Assembly: GCF_002245215.1 (NCBI RefSeq)
Contig: NZ_NPMR01000002.1
Coordinates: 909,557 to 973,556 of the forward strand
Direction of reading: 5' to 3'
DNA length: 64,000 bases
Source of the DNA: Microbacterium sp. Yaish 1
GTDB lineage: Bacteria; Actinomycetota; Actinomycetes; Actinomycetales; Microbacteriaceae
A program made the position numbers and the translations under genes. Positions within the stretch are counted from its first letter, which is position 1; each line of letters starts with the position of its first letter. Below the pieces are notes generated by a model. That model saw only the letters and a list, made by a program, of their open reading frames with translations, was not told the DNA's origin and did not search any database. Below, in pieces: positions 27,792 to 37,111 of this stretch.

Positions 27792-28454
27792 CTAGTGGCG
27801 CGGCAGGGCGCCGATCCAATTGGCGAGGAGACGGATGCCGGCGGCCCCCGACTTCTCGGGGTGGAACTGCGTCGCAGACAGCGGCCCGTTCTCGACCGCG
27901 GCGAGGAACGGCGCGCCGTAGTCGCACCACGTCAGGACGGGCTCGGCGAAGGGCTTCATGACCTCGAGGCTCCAGTCCTGGGCGCCGTACGAGTGCACGA
28001 AGTAGAAGCGCTCGTCCTCGAGCCCGTCGAACAGCGTCGACCCTGCCCCGGCACGGACGGTGTTCCACCCCATGTGGGGCAGCACGGGCGCCTGCAGCTC
28101 GGTGACGGTGCCCGGCCACTGCCCGAGGCCCTCGGTGTCGTCGCCGCGCTCCACGCCGTTGCCGAACATGATCTGCATCCCGACGCAGATGCCCAGCACC
28201 GGGCGCCCGCCGGCCAGGCGCCGCTCGATGATCTCGTCGCCGCGGCTCTCGCGCAGGGCGGCCATGACCGCGCTGAACGCCCCCACTCCGGGAACGAGGA
28301 GCCCGTCGGCGTCGCGGATGAGGCCGCGGTCCGACGTCAGCCGGGCATCGGCCCCCGCGGCGGAGAGAGCCTTGACCGCCGAGTGGACGTTGCCCGACCC
28401 GTAGTCGAGCACGGCGACGAGCGGTGCGCGTTCGGTCCTGTCGCCCTCGGTCAT
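27792..28454 (-). CDS. hisH: imidazole glycerol phosphate synthase, glutaminase subunit
   Basis: HisH releases ammonia from glutamine for HisF. The 220-residue class I amidotransferase has the nucleophile in [10 protein letters not shown] near residue 90, and the His/Glu pair in [10 protein letters not shown] near 200. [10 protein letters not shown] is the family opening. It overlaps hisB as ATGA. HisF, its partner, is not in the window. Confidence 0.96.
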   Translation of the reverse strand: MTEGDRTERAPLVAVLDYGSGNVHSAVKALSAAGADARLTSDRGLIRDADGLLVPGVGAFSAVMAALRESRGDEIIERRLAGGRPVLGICVGMQIMFGNGVERGDDTEGLGQWPGTVTELQAPVLPHMGWNTVRAGAGSTLFDGLEDERFYFVHSYGAQDWSLEVMKPFAEPVLTWCDYGAPFLAAVENGPLSATQFHPEKSGAAGIRLLANWIGALPRH

Positions 28455-29056
28455 AGGGCGCCCTTCGTGCTGGGGATGCCGTGCACGAGCGGATCGAGCA
28501 CCTTCGCCTGCCGGAATGCCCGGGCGAACGCCTTGTACTCCGCCTCGGCGATGTGGTGCGGATCGCGTCCGCCGAGGACGCGCACGTGCACCGTGAGCCC
28601 GGCGTTGAACGCGATGGCCTCGAACGTGTGCCGCACGAGCGAACCGGTGAAGTGCCCGCCGATGAGGTGGAACTCGTAACCGTCGGGCTCCCCCGTGTGC
28701 ACGAGGTACGGACGCCCCGAGATGTCGACGACCGCCTGCGCGAGCGCCTCGTCGAGCGGGACGAGCGCATCGCCGTAGCGGGAGATGCCCGACTTGTCGC
28801 CGAGCGCGGAGCGCAGCGCCTGTCCGAGCACGATCGCCACATCCTCCACGGTGTGGTGCGCGTCGATGTGCGTGTCGCCCGTCGCACGGACGGTCAGGTC
28901 GGTGAGCGAGTGCTTCGCGAACGCCGTCAGCAGGTGGTCGAAGAACGGCACGGTCGTCTCGATCGTGCTGATCCCGGTGCCGTCGAGGTCGAGCTCGAGC
29001 TCGACGCTCGACTCGCTCGTGGCACGACGGATGCTGGCCGTTCGGGGGCTGGTCAT
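28451..29056 (-). CDS. hisB: imidazoleglycerol-phosphate dehydratase
   Basis: The 201-residue Mn-enzyme dehydrates imidazole glycerol phosphate. Metal-binding repeats HHTVEDVAI (near residue 70) and [16 protein letters not shown] (near 175) and [13 protein letters not shown] are visible. It is the single-function form, without the phosphatase domain of enterobacterial HisB. Overlaps hisC by four bases. Confidence 0.97.
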   Translation of the reverse strand: MTSPRTASIRRATSESSVELELDLDGTGISTIETTVPFFDHLLTAFAKHSLTDLTVRATGDTHIDAHHTVEDVAIVLGQALRSALGDKSGISRYGDALVPLDEALAQAVVDISGRPYLVHTGEPDGYEFHLIGGHFTGSLVRHTFEAIAFNAGLTVHVRVLGGRDPHHIAEAEYKAFARAFRQAKVLDPLVHGIPSTKGAL

Positions 29057-30138
29057 GCCTCCGAGTCTATCGAGGCCAGTGCTTCGAGGAACGCGGTCGT
29101 CTCGTCTTCCGTACCGGCGCTGACGCGCAGGCTGTGCGGGATGCCCACGTCGCGGACGAGGATGCCGCGGTCGTACAGAGCCTGCCAGGTTGCCCGCGGA
29201 TCGTCGACGCCGTCGAACAGCACGAAGTTCGTCCAGCTCTCGTATGCGTGATAGCCGAGTGCGTCGAGCGTCGCCGACATCCGATCGCGCTGCGCGACGA
29301 TCTCGTCGACCATCCGGAGCATCGTCGACGAGTGGGAGAGGGCGGCCGTCGCCGCCGCCTGCGTGAGCGCGCTCAAGTGGTACGGCAGGCGCACGAGCCG
29401 CAGCGCGTCGATGAGCGTGGGGTCGGCGGCGAGATAGCCGACGCGGGCGCCCGCGAAGGCGAAGGCCTTGCTCATCGTGCGTGACACGACGAGCCGCTCG
29501 CGCTCACCGAGGAGCGTCAGCGCCGAGGAGCTCTCGCGCGGCGCGAACTCCTGGTAGGCCTCGTCGACGATCACGATGCCCTCGGTGGCGTCGTACACCG
29601 CCTCGATGACGTCGAGCCCGAGGGGCGTGCCCGTGGGATTGTTCGGCGCGCACAGGAAGACGACGTCCGGGCGGAGCTCGGCGACCTGGGCCGCGGCGGA
29701 GGCGGGATCGAGCGTGAAGTCGGGCCCCCGTGTACCCGTGACGTACTGCGCGCCGGTCGCGCGCGTGAGCAGCGGGTACATGGAGTAGGTGGGACCGAAG
29801 CCCATCGCGGTGCGGCCGGGCCCGCCGAACGCCTGGAGGAGGTGCTGCAGGACCTCGTTCGATCCGTTCGCGGCCCAGATTCGATCGGGCGTCAGGCCGT
29901 GGCCGAGGTACTCGGCGAAGGACTCGCGCAAGTGGGTGAACTCGCGGTCGGGGTAGCGGTTGACGTCGCGCAGAGCTCGGGCCACGGCATCCAGGATGTC
30001 GTCGGCGACCTCTTCGGGAACCGGATGCGTGTTCTCGTTGACGTTCAGCGCGACCGGGAGCGGCGCCTGCGGGGCGCCGTACGGGGTGAGGCCTCGCAGA
30101 TCGTCTCTGAGGGGCAGATCATCCAGACTCGGGCTCAT
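29053..30138 (-). CDS. hisC: histidinol-phosphate aminotransferase
   Basis: This fold-I PLP enzyme makes histidinol phosphate. The 361-residue protein begins near [37 protein letters not shown] near 165, VDEAYQEF near 190 and the PLP lysine in [18 protein letters not shown] near 225 are clear. Two ATGs are possible, three codons apart. I take the second because TAGCAT stands exactly seven bases before it, the leaderless pattern seen elsewhere here. The gene lies 42 bp behind the LysM gene, so read-through from an SOS promoter is also possible. Confidence 0.94.
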   Translation of the reverse strand: MSPSLDDLPLRDDLRGLTPYGAPQAPLPVALNVNENTHPVPEEVADDILDAVARALRDVNRYPDREFTHLRESFAEYLGHGLTPDRIWAANGSNEVLQHLLQAFGGPGRTAMGFGPTYSMYPLLTRATGAQYVTGTRGPDFTLDPASAAAQVAELRPDVVFLCAPNNPTGTPLGLDVIEAVYDATEGIVIVDEAYQEFAPRESSSALTLLGERERLVVSRTMSKAFAFAGARVGYLAADPTLIDALRLVRLPYHLSALTQAAATAALSHSSTMLRMVDEIVAQRDRMSATLDALGYHAYESWTNFVLFDGVDDPRATWQALYDRGILVRDVGIPHSLRVSAGTEDETTAFLEALASIDSEA

Positions 30139-30180
30139 CCCACCCATGCTAGGCCGCGCGGACCACTGCTGCCGCCGGAG

Positions 30181-30537
30181 TCAGCTCGCGGCGTACTCGG
30201 CCGGGATGGCGAGCGTCTGGCCGGCTTCGAGCTGGCCCGAGCCGAGAGCGTTCAGTCGGATGATCGCGTCGACGACATCGCGGGGGTCGGCGGCGGGCGC
30301 CACCTCTTCGGCGATGGACCAGAGCGATTCGCCGGACATCACGGTCACGGTCGTGAACGACCCGGCGGGAGCGCCGACCTCGTTCGAGGCGAGCGCGCCT
30401 CCCCCCGAGAGCACGGCCGCGGTCACGGCGACGACCGCCGGAAGGGCGGCGATCGTGGCGACGACGCGGCGTCCACGGCGCGTCAGACGCAGGCGGGTGC
30501 GGGGGGCCGGTGCGAAGCGGGCATCGATCGTGGTCAT
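30181..30537 (-). CDS. LysM-domain protein divergent from lexA (YneA/DivS-like)
   Basis: The 118-residue protein has a basic head (TRLRLTRRGRR), one membrane-spanning or signal segment (VVATIAALPAVVAVTAAVLSG) and a C-terminal LysM domain (TVTVMSGESLWSIAEEVAP ... LEAGQTLAIPAEYA). LysM binds peptidoglycan. Its place, divergent from lexA under shared SOS boxes, matches SOS division inhibitors such as YneA of Bacillus and DivS of Corynebacterium, so arrest of cell division during DNA damage is the likely job. GAGGAG stands six bases before the ATG. Confidence 0.85.
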   Translation of the reverse strand: MTTIDARFAPAPRTRLRLTRRGRRVVATIAALPAVVAVTAAVLSGGGALASNEVGAPAGSFTTVTVMSGESLWSIAEEVAPAADPRDVVDAIIRLNALGSGQLEAGQTLAIPAEYAAS

Positions 30538-30570
30538 GGCATCTCCTCGGGAGCGGTAGGAAGATTCGCC

Positions 30571-30596
30571 CCCGCCTCTCGGCCGGGAGAGGCGGG
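30571..30596 (-). promoter_or_regulatory. hairpin in the LysM gene leader
   Basis: Perfect 10-bp arms (CCCGCCTCTC and complement) with a 6-base loop lie between the SOS boxes and the LysM ribosome site. Any transcript from the -10 at 30614-30619 would carry it, so it could attenuate or stabilise this message. Confidence 0.6.
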
Positions 30597-30598
30597 TG

Positions 30599-30642
30599 CG
30601 AACTTCGGTTCCGAACGTATCTTCGATATTGTGTGGTGTCAA
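30599..30642. promoter_or_regulatory. divergent lexA/LysM promoters with two SOS boxes
   Basis: Two abutting near-matches to the LexA box CGAAC-N4-GTTCG are present: CGAACttcgGTTCC (30599-30612) and CGAACgtatCTTCG (30612-30625), each one base off. For the LysM gene, TTGACA (30642-30637) and TACGTT (30619-30614) are exactly 17 bp apart on the minus strand. For lexA, TTCGGT (30604-30609) and TATTGT (30627-30632) are 17 bp apart on the plus strand. Both promoters are therefore buried under the boxes. Confidence 0.75.
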
Positions 30643-30793
30643 CCACCCACCGAAATCGGAGACCGATCGAAGAGACACGCGGAGCGTTCCGCGATGTCGC
30701 CGTCGTATCGGGCTACGTTTTCGACAGCGAGAGCCCACCATGAACCTCCGACATCGGGTCGGGGACGGGGCGCGACGACAGGAGACCGGCGGT

Positions 30794-31459
30794 ATGAGCG
30801 AGAAGCCGCAGACGCGACGACGCAAGAACCTGAGCGACAAGCAGCTCGCGATCCTCGAGGTGATCCAGAGCGCGATCGCCCGCAACGGCTACCCGCCGAG
30901 CATGCGCGAGATCGGCGACGCGGTCGGCCTCAAGTCGCTGTCGAGCGTCACCCACCAGCTGAACCAGCTCGAGCTCAGCGGCTACCTCCGACGCGACCCC
31001 GGCAAGACCCGCGCGATGGAGGTGCTCATCGATCTCCCGGGCACCGCCGGCGAGAACCCGGCCGACGCCGCACCCGCCCTCGGCGACGCCGCTCTCGTGC
31101 CGCTCGTCGGCCGGATCGCCGCGGGCGTGCCGATCACCGCCGACCAGCAGGTCGAGGAGATCTTCCCGCTGCCGCGTCAGCTCGTCGGCAAGGGCGAGCT
31201 GTTCATGCTCAAGGTCGTCGGCGACTCGATGATCGACGCGGCCATCTGCGACGGCGACTGGGTCGTCGTGCGGGCGCAGGCAACCGCTGACAACGGCGAG
31301 ATCGTCGCGGCCATGCTCGATGGCGAGGCGACGGTGAAGACGCTCCGTCAGCGCGACGGCCACACGTGGCTCCTCCCCCGCAACTCGGCCTTCGAGCCGA
31401 TCCTCGGCGACGACGCGACGGTGCTCGGCAAGGTCGTGGCGGTCCTCCGCACCGTCTGA
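30794..31459 (+). CDS. lexA: LexA repressor
   Basis: LexA represses SOS genes until RecA filaments trigger self-cleavage. The 221-residue protein has an N-terminal winged helix ([31 protein letters not shown]), the Ala-Gly cleavage site in GRIAAGVPI near residue 110, the serine in [11 protein letters not shown] near 145 and the lysine in EATVKTL near 182. GGAG nine bases before the ATG supports this start; an in-frame ATG 18 codons upstream would add a non-conserved basic stretch. It should repress itself through the boxes described upstream. Confidence 0.95.
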   Translation: MSEKPQTRRRKNLSDKQLAILEVIQSAIARNGYPPSMREIGDAVGLKSLSSVTHQLNQLELSGYLRRDPGKTRAMEVLIDLPGTAGENPADAAPALGDAALVPLVGRIAAGVPITADQQVEEIFPLPRQLVGKGELFMLKVVGDSMIDAAICDGDWVVVRAQATADNGEIVAAMLDGEATVKTLRQRDGHTWLLPRNSAFEPILGDDATVLGKVVAVLRTV

Positions 31460-31537
31460 AGCGCGGCGGCGCGGCATCCGCTCCCGTCGTGTCACCCGCG
31501 CGGGCTTCGGAAGCCGTGCCTCGCGTAGCGTGGCCGT

Positions 31538-33454
31538 ATGTCGCAGCAGCTTCCCTACGGTTCCTGGCCCTCTCCCCTGACCGCCGCGTGGGCCAGCGCG
31601 TCGTCACTGCGCCTCGACGGCGCGCGCTTCGTCGGCGATGAGATCTGGTGGGGCGAGTCGCTGCCCGACGAGGCCGGTCGCGTCGCGGTCATGCGCCGCC
31701 GCGGCGACGGCACCGTTCAGGTCGTCCTCCCCGCGCCCTGGAACGCCCGGTCGCGCGTGCACGAGTACGGCGGCGGCGCCTGGACGGTCTCGGACGACGG
31801 CGAGCTGTTCTTCGTCGACAAGTCCGACCAGCGCATCCGGAGCCTCCGCCCGGGCGGCGAGCCCCGACCGCTCACCCCCGAGGAGACCGGCACGCACTAC
31901 GGGGGCCTCCGCTGGCAGCGGGGCGTGCTCCTCGCGGTGCGCGAACGGGAACGCTCGGGCGGCACACCCGAACGCCACATCGTTCGGATCGAGCGCGCGG
32001 GAAGCCCCGACGTCCCCGACGCCTCGAGCGTGATCGAGCTCGCCGGCGGCAGCGACTTCGTCGCCCAGCCCGCACTGTCACCCGATGGCTCGCGCCTCGC
32101 CTGGGTGGCTTGGGATCACCCCGACATGCCCTGGGACCGCACGAGCATCCGCGTCGCCGAGCTCGACGCACCGGGCAGCGTCCGGGAGGTCGCGGGCGGC
32201 GCCACCGCCGCACTGCAGCCCGAGTGGAGCTCCGACGGCGGCATGCTCTTCCTCGACGAGCCGACCGGACGCTGGAACCTCTACCGCGTCGACCCCGCGA
32301 CCGACGCCGCGCCCACGGCGGTCGCGCCCGCCGACGCCGACACGGGCGGCGGCCTATGGGTGCTCGGCACCCGCTGGTACGCGCCGCTCGACGACGGCCG
32401 CGTCGTCGCCGTGCGCACCCACGGATCGGACCAGCTCGTGGTCGTCGACCGCGACGGCGGCGCCATCCCGCTTCCCTTCCCCGCCAGCGCACGCGTGCAG
32501 ATCGAGGACGTCCGCGGCAGCCATGCCCTCGTCAGCGGCGCGATGCCGGGAGCGGCGGGCCTGTGGCTCGTCGACCTCGACAGCGGCGAGACGAGCGCGG
32601 TGCGTGGTGGGGCTCCGGATGTCGACGAAGCGTGGATCCCGCACGCCCGGCAGCTGACGACGACGGGCCCGCACGGACCCGTCCACGCCTTCGCCTACCC
32701 GCCGACCAACCCCGACGTCACCGCGCCGGACGACGAACTGCCGCCGTACCTCGTCTGGGTGCACGGCGGGCCGACGTCGCACGTGGGCGGCGCAGCCGAC
32801 AGCAAGGTGGCCTACTTCACGAGCCGCGGCATCGGGGTGCTCGACGTCAACTACGGCGGTTCGACGGGATACGGCCGTTCCTACCGCGAACGACTCAAGG
32901 GACAGTGGGGTGTCGTCGACGTCGACGACGTCGCCACGGCGGCACGCGGTCTCGCCGACGAGGGCCTCGCCGATCCGTCGCGCCTGGCGATCGAGGGAGG
33001 CTCCGCCGGCGGCTGGACCGTACTGGCGGCGCTCGTCGGAACGGATGTCTTCGGGGCCGGCGTCTCGCGTTACGGTGTCGGCGACGCCCGGGCTCTGGCC
33101 GCCGAGACGCACGACTTCGAGGCGCGCTACCTCGACGGCCTCATCGGCCCCCTCCCCGAAGCCGAGGACGTGTACATCGAGCGGTCGCCGCTGAGCCGGC
33201 CCGAGCGGTTCCGGGTGCCGCTGCTGCTCCTGCAGGGCGACGAGGACGCCGTCGTGCCGCCGGCGCAGGCCGAAGCCATCCGCGACGCGCTCGTGGCACA
33301 CGGCGTGCCGCACGCCTACGTGCTGTACGCGGGCGAGGGACACGGATTCCGGCGCACCGAGACGATCGTGAACGCCCTCGAGAGCGAGCTGGCGTTCCTC
33401 GGCCGGGTCTTCGGCTTCGACACGCCCGGTGTCGCGCCGATCGAGCTCGACTGA
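31538..33454 (+). CDS. S9 family prolyl oligopeptidase-like peptidase
   Basis: The 638-residue protein has an N-terminal beta-propeller-like part (residues about 1-380, repeats such as LSPDGSRLAWVAWD) and a C-terminal alpha/beta hydrolase: VWVHGGPTSH (oxyanion), the nucleophile in IEGGSAGGWTVLAAL near residue 490, the Asp in LLLQGDEDAVVPP and the His in GEGHGFR near 610. No signal peptide, so it is cytosolic and probably trims short peptides. TAGCGT lies six bases before the ATG, suggesting a leaderless mRNA. Confidence 0.9.
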   Translation: MSQQLPYGSWPSPLTAAWASASSLRLDGARFVGDEIWWGESLPDEAGRVAVMRRRGDGTVQVVLPAPWNARSRVHEYGGGAWTVSDDGELFFVDKSDQRIRSLRPGGEPRPLTPEETGTHYGGLRWQRGVLLAVRERERSGGTPERHIVRIERAGSPDVPDASSVIELAGGSDFVAQPALSPDGSRLAWVAWDHPDMPWDRTSIRVAELDAPGSVREVAGGATAALQPEWSSDGGMLFLDEPTGRWNLYRVDPATDAAPTAVAPADADTGGGLWVLGTRWYAPLDDGRVVAVRTHGSDQLVVVDRDGGAIPLPFPASARVQIEDVRGSHALVSGAMPGAAGLWLVDLDSGETSAVRGGAPDVDEAWIPHARQLTTTGPHGPVHAFAYPPTNPDVTAPDDELPPYLVWVHGGPTSHVGGAADSKVAYFTSRGIGVLDVNYGGSTGYGRSYRERLKGQWGVVDVDDVATAARGLADEGLADPSRLAIEGGSAGGWTVLAALVGTDVFGAGVSRYGVGDARALAAETHDFEARYLDGLIGPLPEAEDVYIERSPLSRPERFRVPLLLLQGDEDAVVPPAQAEAIRDALVAHGVPHAYVLYAGEGHGFRRTETIVNALESELAFLGRVFGFDTPGVAPIELD

Positions 33455-33471
33455 GCACCACCGAGCCTGCA

Positions 33472-33484
33472 GATGTATCGCCGC
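33472..33484. repeat. possible remnant of the palindromic element found near 55.9 and 56.9 kb
   Basis: GATGTATCGCCGC in the 38-bp gap between convergent genes is identical to the right end of the element at 56884-56972. No left arm is present. It may be a truncated copy or chance. Confidence 0.3.
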
Positions 33485-33492
33485 GCGCAGAC

Positions 33493-35010
33493 TCAGACGG
33501 CGTAGGGCGCAAGCTCGGCCGCGAGGCGCTCCGAGACATGCGCGTGCACCGCGGTCCCGTCCTGCTCGTGCGACGTCGCGACGATGTGGCCGCTCTCGTG
33601 CACGGCGGAGATCAGGTCGCCGCGGTCGTACGGCACGAGGGCGCGCACCTCGACGGCCGGCAGCGGCAGCGCGTCCTCGATGGCGGCGCGCAGCTCATCG
33701 ATACCCTCGCCGGTGCGCGACGACACGAAGTGCGCCGTCGGCTCGAGCCCGCGCAGCAGCAGTCGCGCATCGTCGTCGACGAGGTCGGCCTTATTGAACA
33801 CGACGAGCTCGCGCGTCGCACGAGCGCCCACGTCGCCCATCACATCGCGGACGGTCGCGAGCTGTGCCGCCGGATCGGGATGGGATCCGTCCACGACGTG
33901 CACGATGACGTCCGCGCCCGACACCTCCTCGAGCGTCGAACGGAAGGCCTCGACGAGCTGGTGAGGCAGGTTGCGCACGAAGCCGACGGTGTCGGTGAGC
34001 GTGAAGACGCGGCCGTCGGCGGCCTCGGCCCGGCGCACGGTGGCATCCAGGGTCGCGAACAGGGCGTTCTCGACGAGGACGCCGGCGCTCGTCAGCCGGT
34101 TCAGCAGGCTCGACTTGCCGGCGTTGGTGTAGCCGGCGATCGCGACCGAGGGGATCGTGTTGCGCCGACGCTCGGCGCGCTTCGCCTCGCGCGACGGCGC
34201 GAACTCCCGGATCTGCTTGCGCAGCTGCGCCATGCGGGTGCGGATGCGGCGCCGGTCGAGCTCGATCTTCGTCTCACCGGGACCGCGCGAGCCCATGCCC
34301 GCCCCGCCGGCGCCCACCTGGCCACCGGCCTGGCGGCTCATCGACTCGCCCCACCCGCGCAGACGCGGCAGGAGGTACTCGAGCTGCGCGAGCTCGACCT
34401 GGGCCTTGCCCTCACGGCTCTTCGCGTGCTGGCTGAAGATGTCGAGGATGACCGTGGTGCGGTCGATGACCTTGACCTTCGCGACATCCTCGAGAGCACG
34501 CCGCTGACTCGGAGCGAGCTCGGTGTCGGCGATCACGGTGTCGGCGCCGACCGCGGCGACGAGGTCGCGCAGCTCGGCGGCCTTGCCGCGTCCGATGTAG
34601 GTGGCGGGGTCCGGATGCGGTCGCCGCTGCAGCACGCCGTCGAGCACGACCGCGCCGGCGGTCTCGGCCAGCGCCGCCAGCTCGCGCAGCGAGTTCTCCG
34701 CGTCCTCCTGCGACCCCTGGGGGTACACGCCGACGAGCACGACGTTCTCGAGTCGCAGCTGCCGGTACTCGACCTCGGTGACGTCCTCGAGCTCGGTGGA
34801 CAGGCCGGGGACGCGGCGCAACGCGGCGCGCTCCTCGCGGTCCCACTGGTCGCCGTCGGTGTCTCCGTACGCGACGGTCGCCTCGTCCTGCAGCGCCTGG
34901 GCGCCGCCGAAGACGCGGATCGACGAGCGTGTCTCCGCGCTCGCGAGCACGCGATCGACCGGGTCCACCGCGATGTCGTCGTCGCCGTCGGGGGTGGTGA
35001 TATGCGTCAT
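33493..35010 (-). CDS. hflX: ribosome-associated GTPase HflX
   Basis: The 505-residue GTPase splits or rescues ribosomes under stress. It has the HflX N-domain ending YIGRGKAAELRDLV, the glycine-rich linker GAGGAGMGSRGPGETKIELD near residue 245, then the G domain: P-loop AGYTNAGKSSLLN near 300, TDTVGFVRNLP near 345 (G3) and NKADLV near 410 (G4). The ATG has GAAGAGAG just upstream. It is convergent with the peptidase gene and divergent from the methyltransferase gene. A strong hairpin lies 14 bp before the ATG. Confidence 0.94.
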   Translation of the reverse strand: MTHITTPDGDDDIAVDPVDRVLASAETRSSIRVFGGAQALQDEATVAYGDTDGDQWDREERAALRRVPGLSTELEDVTEVEYRQLRLENVVLVGVYPQGSQEDAENSLRELAALAETAGAVVLDGVLQRRPHPDPATYIGRGKAAELRDLVAAVGADTVIADTELAPSQRRALEDVAKVKVIDRTTVILDIFSQHAKSREGKAQVELAQLEYLLPRLRGWGESMSRQAGGQVGAGGAGMGSRGPGETKIELDRRRIRTRMAQLRKQIREFAPSREAKRAERRRNTIPSVAIAGYTNAGKSSLLNRLTSAGVLVENALFATLDATVRRAEAADGRVFTLTDTVGFVRNLPHQLVEAFRSTLEEVSGADVIVHVVDGSHPDPAAQLATVRDVMGDVGARATRELVVFNKADLVDDDARLLLRGLEPTAHFVSSRTGEGIDELRAAIEDALPLPAVEVRALVPYDRGDLISAVHESGHIVATSHEQDGTAVHAHVSERLAAELAPYAV

Positions 35011-35023
35011 AACTCTCTTCCCG

Positions 35024-35045
35024 GGATGCCCGTGCCCGGGCATCC
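35024..35045 (-). promoter_or_regulatory. hflX: hairpin just upstream of hflX
   Basis: Perfect 9-bp arms GGATGCCCG and CGGGCATCC enclose a 4-base loop, 14 bp before the hflX ATG. It would sit at or just before the ribosome site of the hflX message, or be an operator in the divergent promoter region. Confidence 0.55.
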
Positions 35046-35095
35046 GTGAATTCTAGTCTCCCGCCGGCACGTCCGGCTCCGATACGCTCGGATGC

Positions 35096-35737
35096 ATGGG
35101 GAGCGATCACTACTTCAGCGCGTCCCCGTCCAGCGAGCAGAACCTCCGCCGCATCCGCGTGACCCTCGCGGGCCGTGCCGTGGAGGTCACGACCGCGGGC
35201 GGGGTGTTCAGCCCTGACCACGTGGATTCGGGCACAGGGGTGCTTCTGGCCAATACCCCGCCGGCACCGCCCGGTGGGGACTTCCTCGACCTAGGCTGCG
35301 GTTGGGGACCGATCTCGCTGTCGCTGGCTCTGGAGTCGCCTCACGCCACGGTGTGGGCCGTCGATGTCAACGAGCGGGCTCTCGACCTGGTGCGACGCAA
35401 CGCCGCTGATCTGGGACTCGATAACGTCAACGCCGTCCTGCCCGACGATGTTCCCGACGACGTCGTATTCCGGACCATCCGATCCAACCCGCCGATCCGC
35501 GTCGGCAAGAACGAGCTCCACGGGATGCTGCAGCGGTGGATCCCGCGTCTGGCGGAGCGCAGCGACGCCTGGCTCGTGGTGCAGCGCAACCTCGGTTCCG
35601 ACTCCCTGCAGCGGTGGCTCGCCGCCACGTTCGACGACGGATACGGCGTCTCGCGCGCGGCGACCGGCCGCGGGTTCCGCGTGCTTCGGGTGCGCCGCCA
35701 CGGCACTCCCCCGACGGGAGCGATCGAGCTGCCCTGA
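35096..35737 (+). CDS. RsmC-like class I SAM methyltransferase
   Basis: The 213-residue protein corresponds to the C-terminal catalytic half of RsmC (16S rRNA G1207 methyltransferase): opening DHYFSASP, VFSPDHVDSGTGVLL near 40, SAM motif FLDLGCGWGPISLSLA near 62 and the active-site IRSNPPIRVGK near 130, the NPP motif of N-methyltransferases acting on bases. It lacks the N-terminal pseudo-domain of the enterobacterial enzyme, as usual in actinobacteria. TACGCT seven bases before the ATG suggests a leaderless start. Confidence 0.85.
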   Translation: MGSDHYFSASPSSEQNLRRIRVTLAGRAVEVTTAGGVFSPDHVDSGTGVLLANTPPAPPGGDFLDLGCGWGPISLSLALESPHATVWAVDVNERALDLVRRNAADLGLDNVNAVLPDDVPDDVVFRTIRSNPPIRVGKNELHGMLQRWIPRLAERSDAWLVVQRNLGSDSLQRWLAATFDDGYGVSRAATGRGFRVLRVRRHGTPPTGAIELP

Positions 35738-35773
35738 CCGGCGGCCGGGTGTCCGGATGCCGCGGCGCTCGGA

Positions 35774-36643
35774 TCAGTCGGCGAGCGTGACCTGCCCCGA
35801 GAAGACCAGCGTCGCGGGGCCCGAGAGCAGCACGTGCTCGCCATCGGCCTGGCGCACGATTCGCACGCCCAGCGTGCCGCCCGGCACGTCGACGGTCCAG
35901 CGGTCGGGCGCGGCCGCACCGGCCCAGTGACGCACCGCGAGAGCGGATGCCGCCACCCCCGTGCCGCACGACAGGGTCTCTCCCACGCCGCGCTCGTAGA
36001 CGCGCATCCGGATGGCCCCGACGCCGTTCTGCACGAGCGGCTCGGCCGGGACGACGAACTCGACGTTCGCGCCGGCGGACGGACGGGGCTCGAGGGTGGG
36101 CTGCACCGTCAGGTCGAGCCCGTCGAGCTCGTCCTCGCCCGCGAGCGCGACGACGACGTGCGGGTTGCCGACATCGATCGCCTGCCCCGGGCGGGCGACA
36201 CCGAGTCCGCGCGCCCGCACCAGGACGTCGCCGTCGTCGGCGCGCCAGAGCCCGAGGTCGACCTCGAAGCCGTTGTCGGCGCGGGTGATCGTCTTGATGC
36301 CAGCGCGCGTGCCGATGCGGAGTCCGCCCTCGACCGACGCGAGACCCGCGTCGGCGAGGTAGCGCGCGAAGACCCGCGTTCCGTTGCCGCACATCTCGGC
36401 CTTCGAGCCGTCGGCGTTGCGGTAGTCCATGAACCACTCGGCGCCGGCGGCAGCGGCATCCGCCCCCTCGGGGATCGCGGCCGAGCGGACGACCCGCAGC
36501 AGGCCGTCGGCGCCGATGCCGACGTGGCGGTCGCACAACGCGGCGATCTGCGCGTCGGTGAGCTCGAGCGCGCCGTCCGGGTCGGCCAGGATCACGAAGT
36601 CGTTGCCGGTGCCGTGGCCCTTGGTGAACGCGAGAGTCGCCAT
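35774..36643 (-). CDS. dapF: diaminopimelate epimerase
   Basis: DapF makes meso-diaminopimelate for lysine and peptidoglycan. The 289-residue protein has [10 protein letters not shown] at the start, the catalytic cysteines in AEMCGNGTR near residue 85 and [10 protein letters not shown] near 230, and the ADADGL-type loop [16 protein letters not shown] stands six bases before the ATG. It is first in a leftward row although the GNAT gene behind... upstream of it reads the same way with a 9-bp gap, so both arrangements of transcription are possible. Confidence 0.96.
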   Translation of the reverse strand: MATLAFTKGHGTGNDFVILADPDGALELTDAQIAALCDRHVGIGADGLLRVVRSAAIPEGADAAAAGAEWFMDYRNADGSKAEMCGNGTRVFARYLADAGLASVEGGLRIGTRAGIKTITRADNGFEVDLGLWRADDGDVLVRARGLGVARPGQAIDVGNPHVVVALAGEDELDGLDLTVQPTLEPRPSAGANVEFVVPAEPLVQNGVGAIRMRVYERGVGETLSCGTGVAASALAVRHWAGAAAPDRWTVDVPGGTLGVRIVRQADGEHVLLSGPATLVFSGQVTLAD

Positions 36644-36652
36644 GAGCCCAGC

Positions 36653-37111
36653 TTAGGCGGGGCCGCCCGGCCCATCGACGACGAGGCGCTTGCCCGTCGA
36701 CCACACGGTGAACGGCTCGTAACCGAGCTCGTCGTAGAAGCCGCCCACCGTCTCGTTCTCGGGACGCACCATGAGCTGCACCTTGGGGCACCCCATGGCC
36801 TCGAGCAGGCGCTCGGACTCGGTGACGAGCATGCGCCCGATGCCGAGCCCGCGGTGCGAGGGAGCCGACGCGAGGTAGTAGAGCCAGCCGCGGTGGCCGT
36901 CGTAACCGGCCATCACGGAGCCGACGACCGCTTCCGCCGTCCCGTCGGCAGGCTGATCGACGGCGACGAGGAACAGTTCGGGCTGAACCGTCAGCTTGCG
37001 CCTGATGTCGGCACGCGGGTCGTTCCACGGTCGTGTGAGACCGACCTCGTGCCACAGCTGGACGACCGCGTCCTCGTCGGCGAGCGCGAATGCGCGCACG
37101 GTGATGCTCAC
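36653..37111 (-). CDS. GNAT family N-acetyltransferase (YpeA-like)
   Basis: The 152-residue protein has the acetyl-CoA motif [20 protein letters not shown] near residue 85 and [16 protein letters not shown] near 120; it resembles the YpeA group. The substrate is unknown. I use the GTG that overlaps the miaA stop (GTGA) with GGAGG four bases before it. Encoded between miaA and dapF in a coupled row. Confidence 0.86.
   Translation of the reverse strand: MSITVRAFALADEDAVVQLWHEVGLTRPWNDPRADIRRKLTVQPELFLVAVDQPADGTAEAVVGSVMAGYDGHRGWLYYLASAPSHRGLGIGRMLVTESERLLEAMGCPKVQLMVRPENETVGGFYDELGYEPFTVWSTGKRLVVDGPGGPA

Noticed and set aside
30138..30147. Upstream ATG of hisC (three codons earlier)
   Set aside because: It would lie inside or right at the predicted -10 TAGCAT region; the second ATG gives the seven-base leaderless spacing and matches where homologues begin.
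31648..35049. Very long plus-strand open frame across the peptidase and hflX genes
   Set aside because: Its translation is arginine-rich low-complexity sequence with no domain, and both real genes under it have full motif sets. It is an antisense or shifted-frame artefact of GC-rich codon use.
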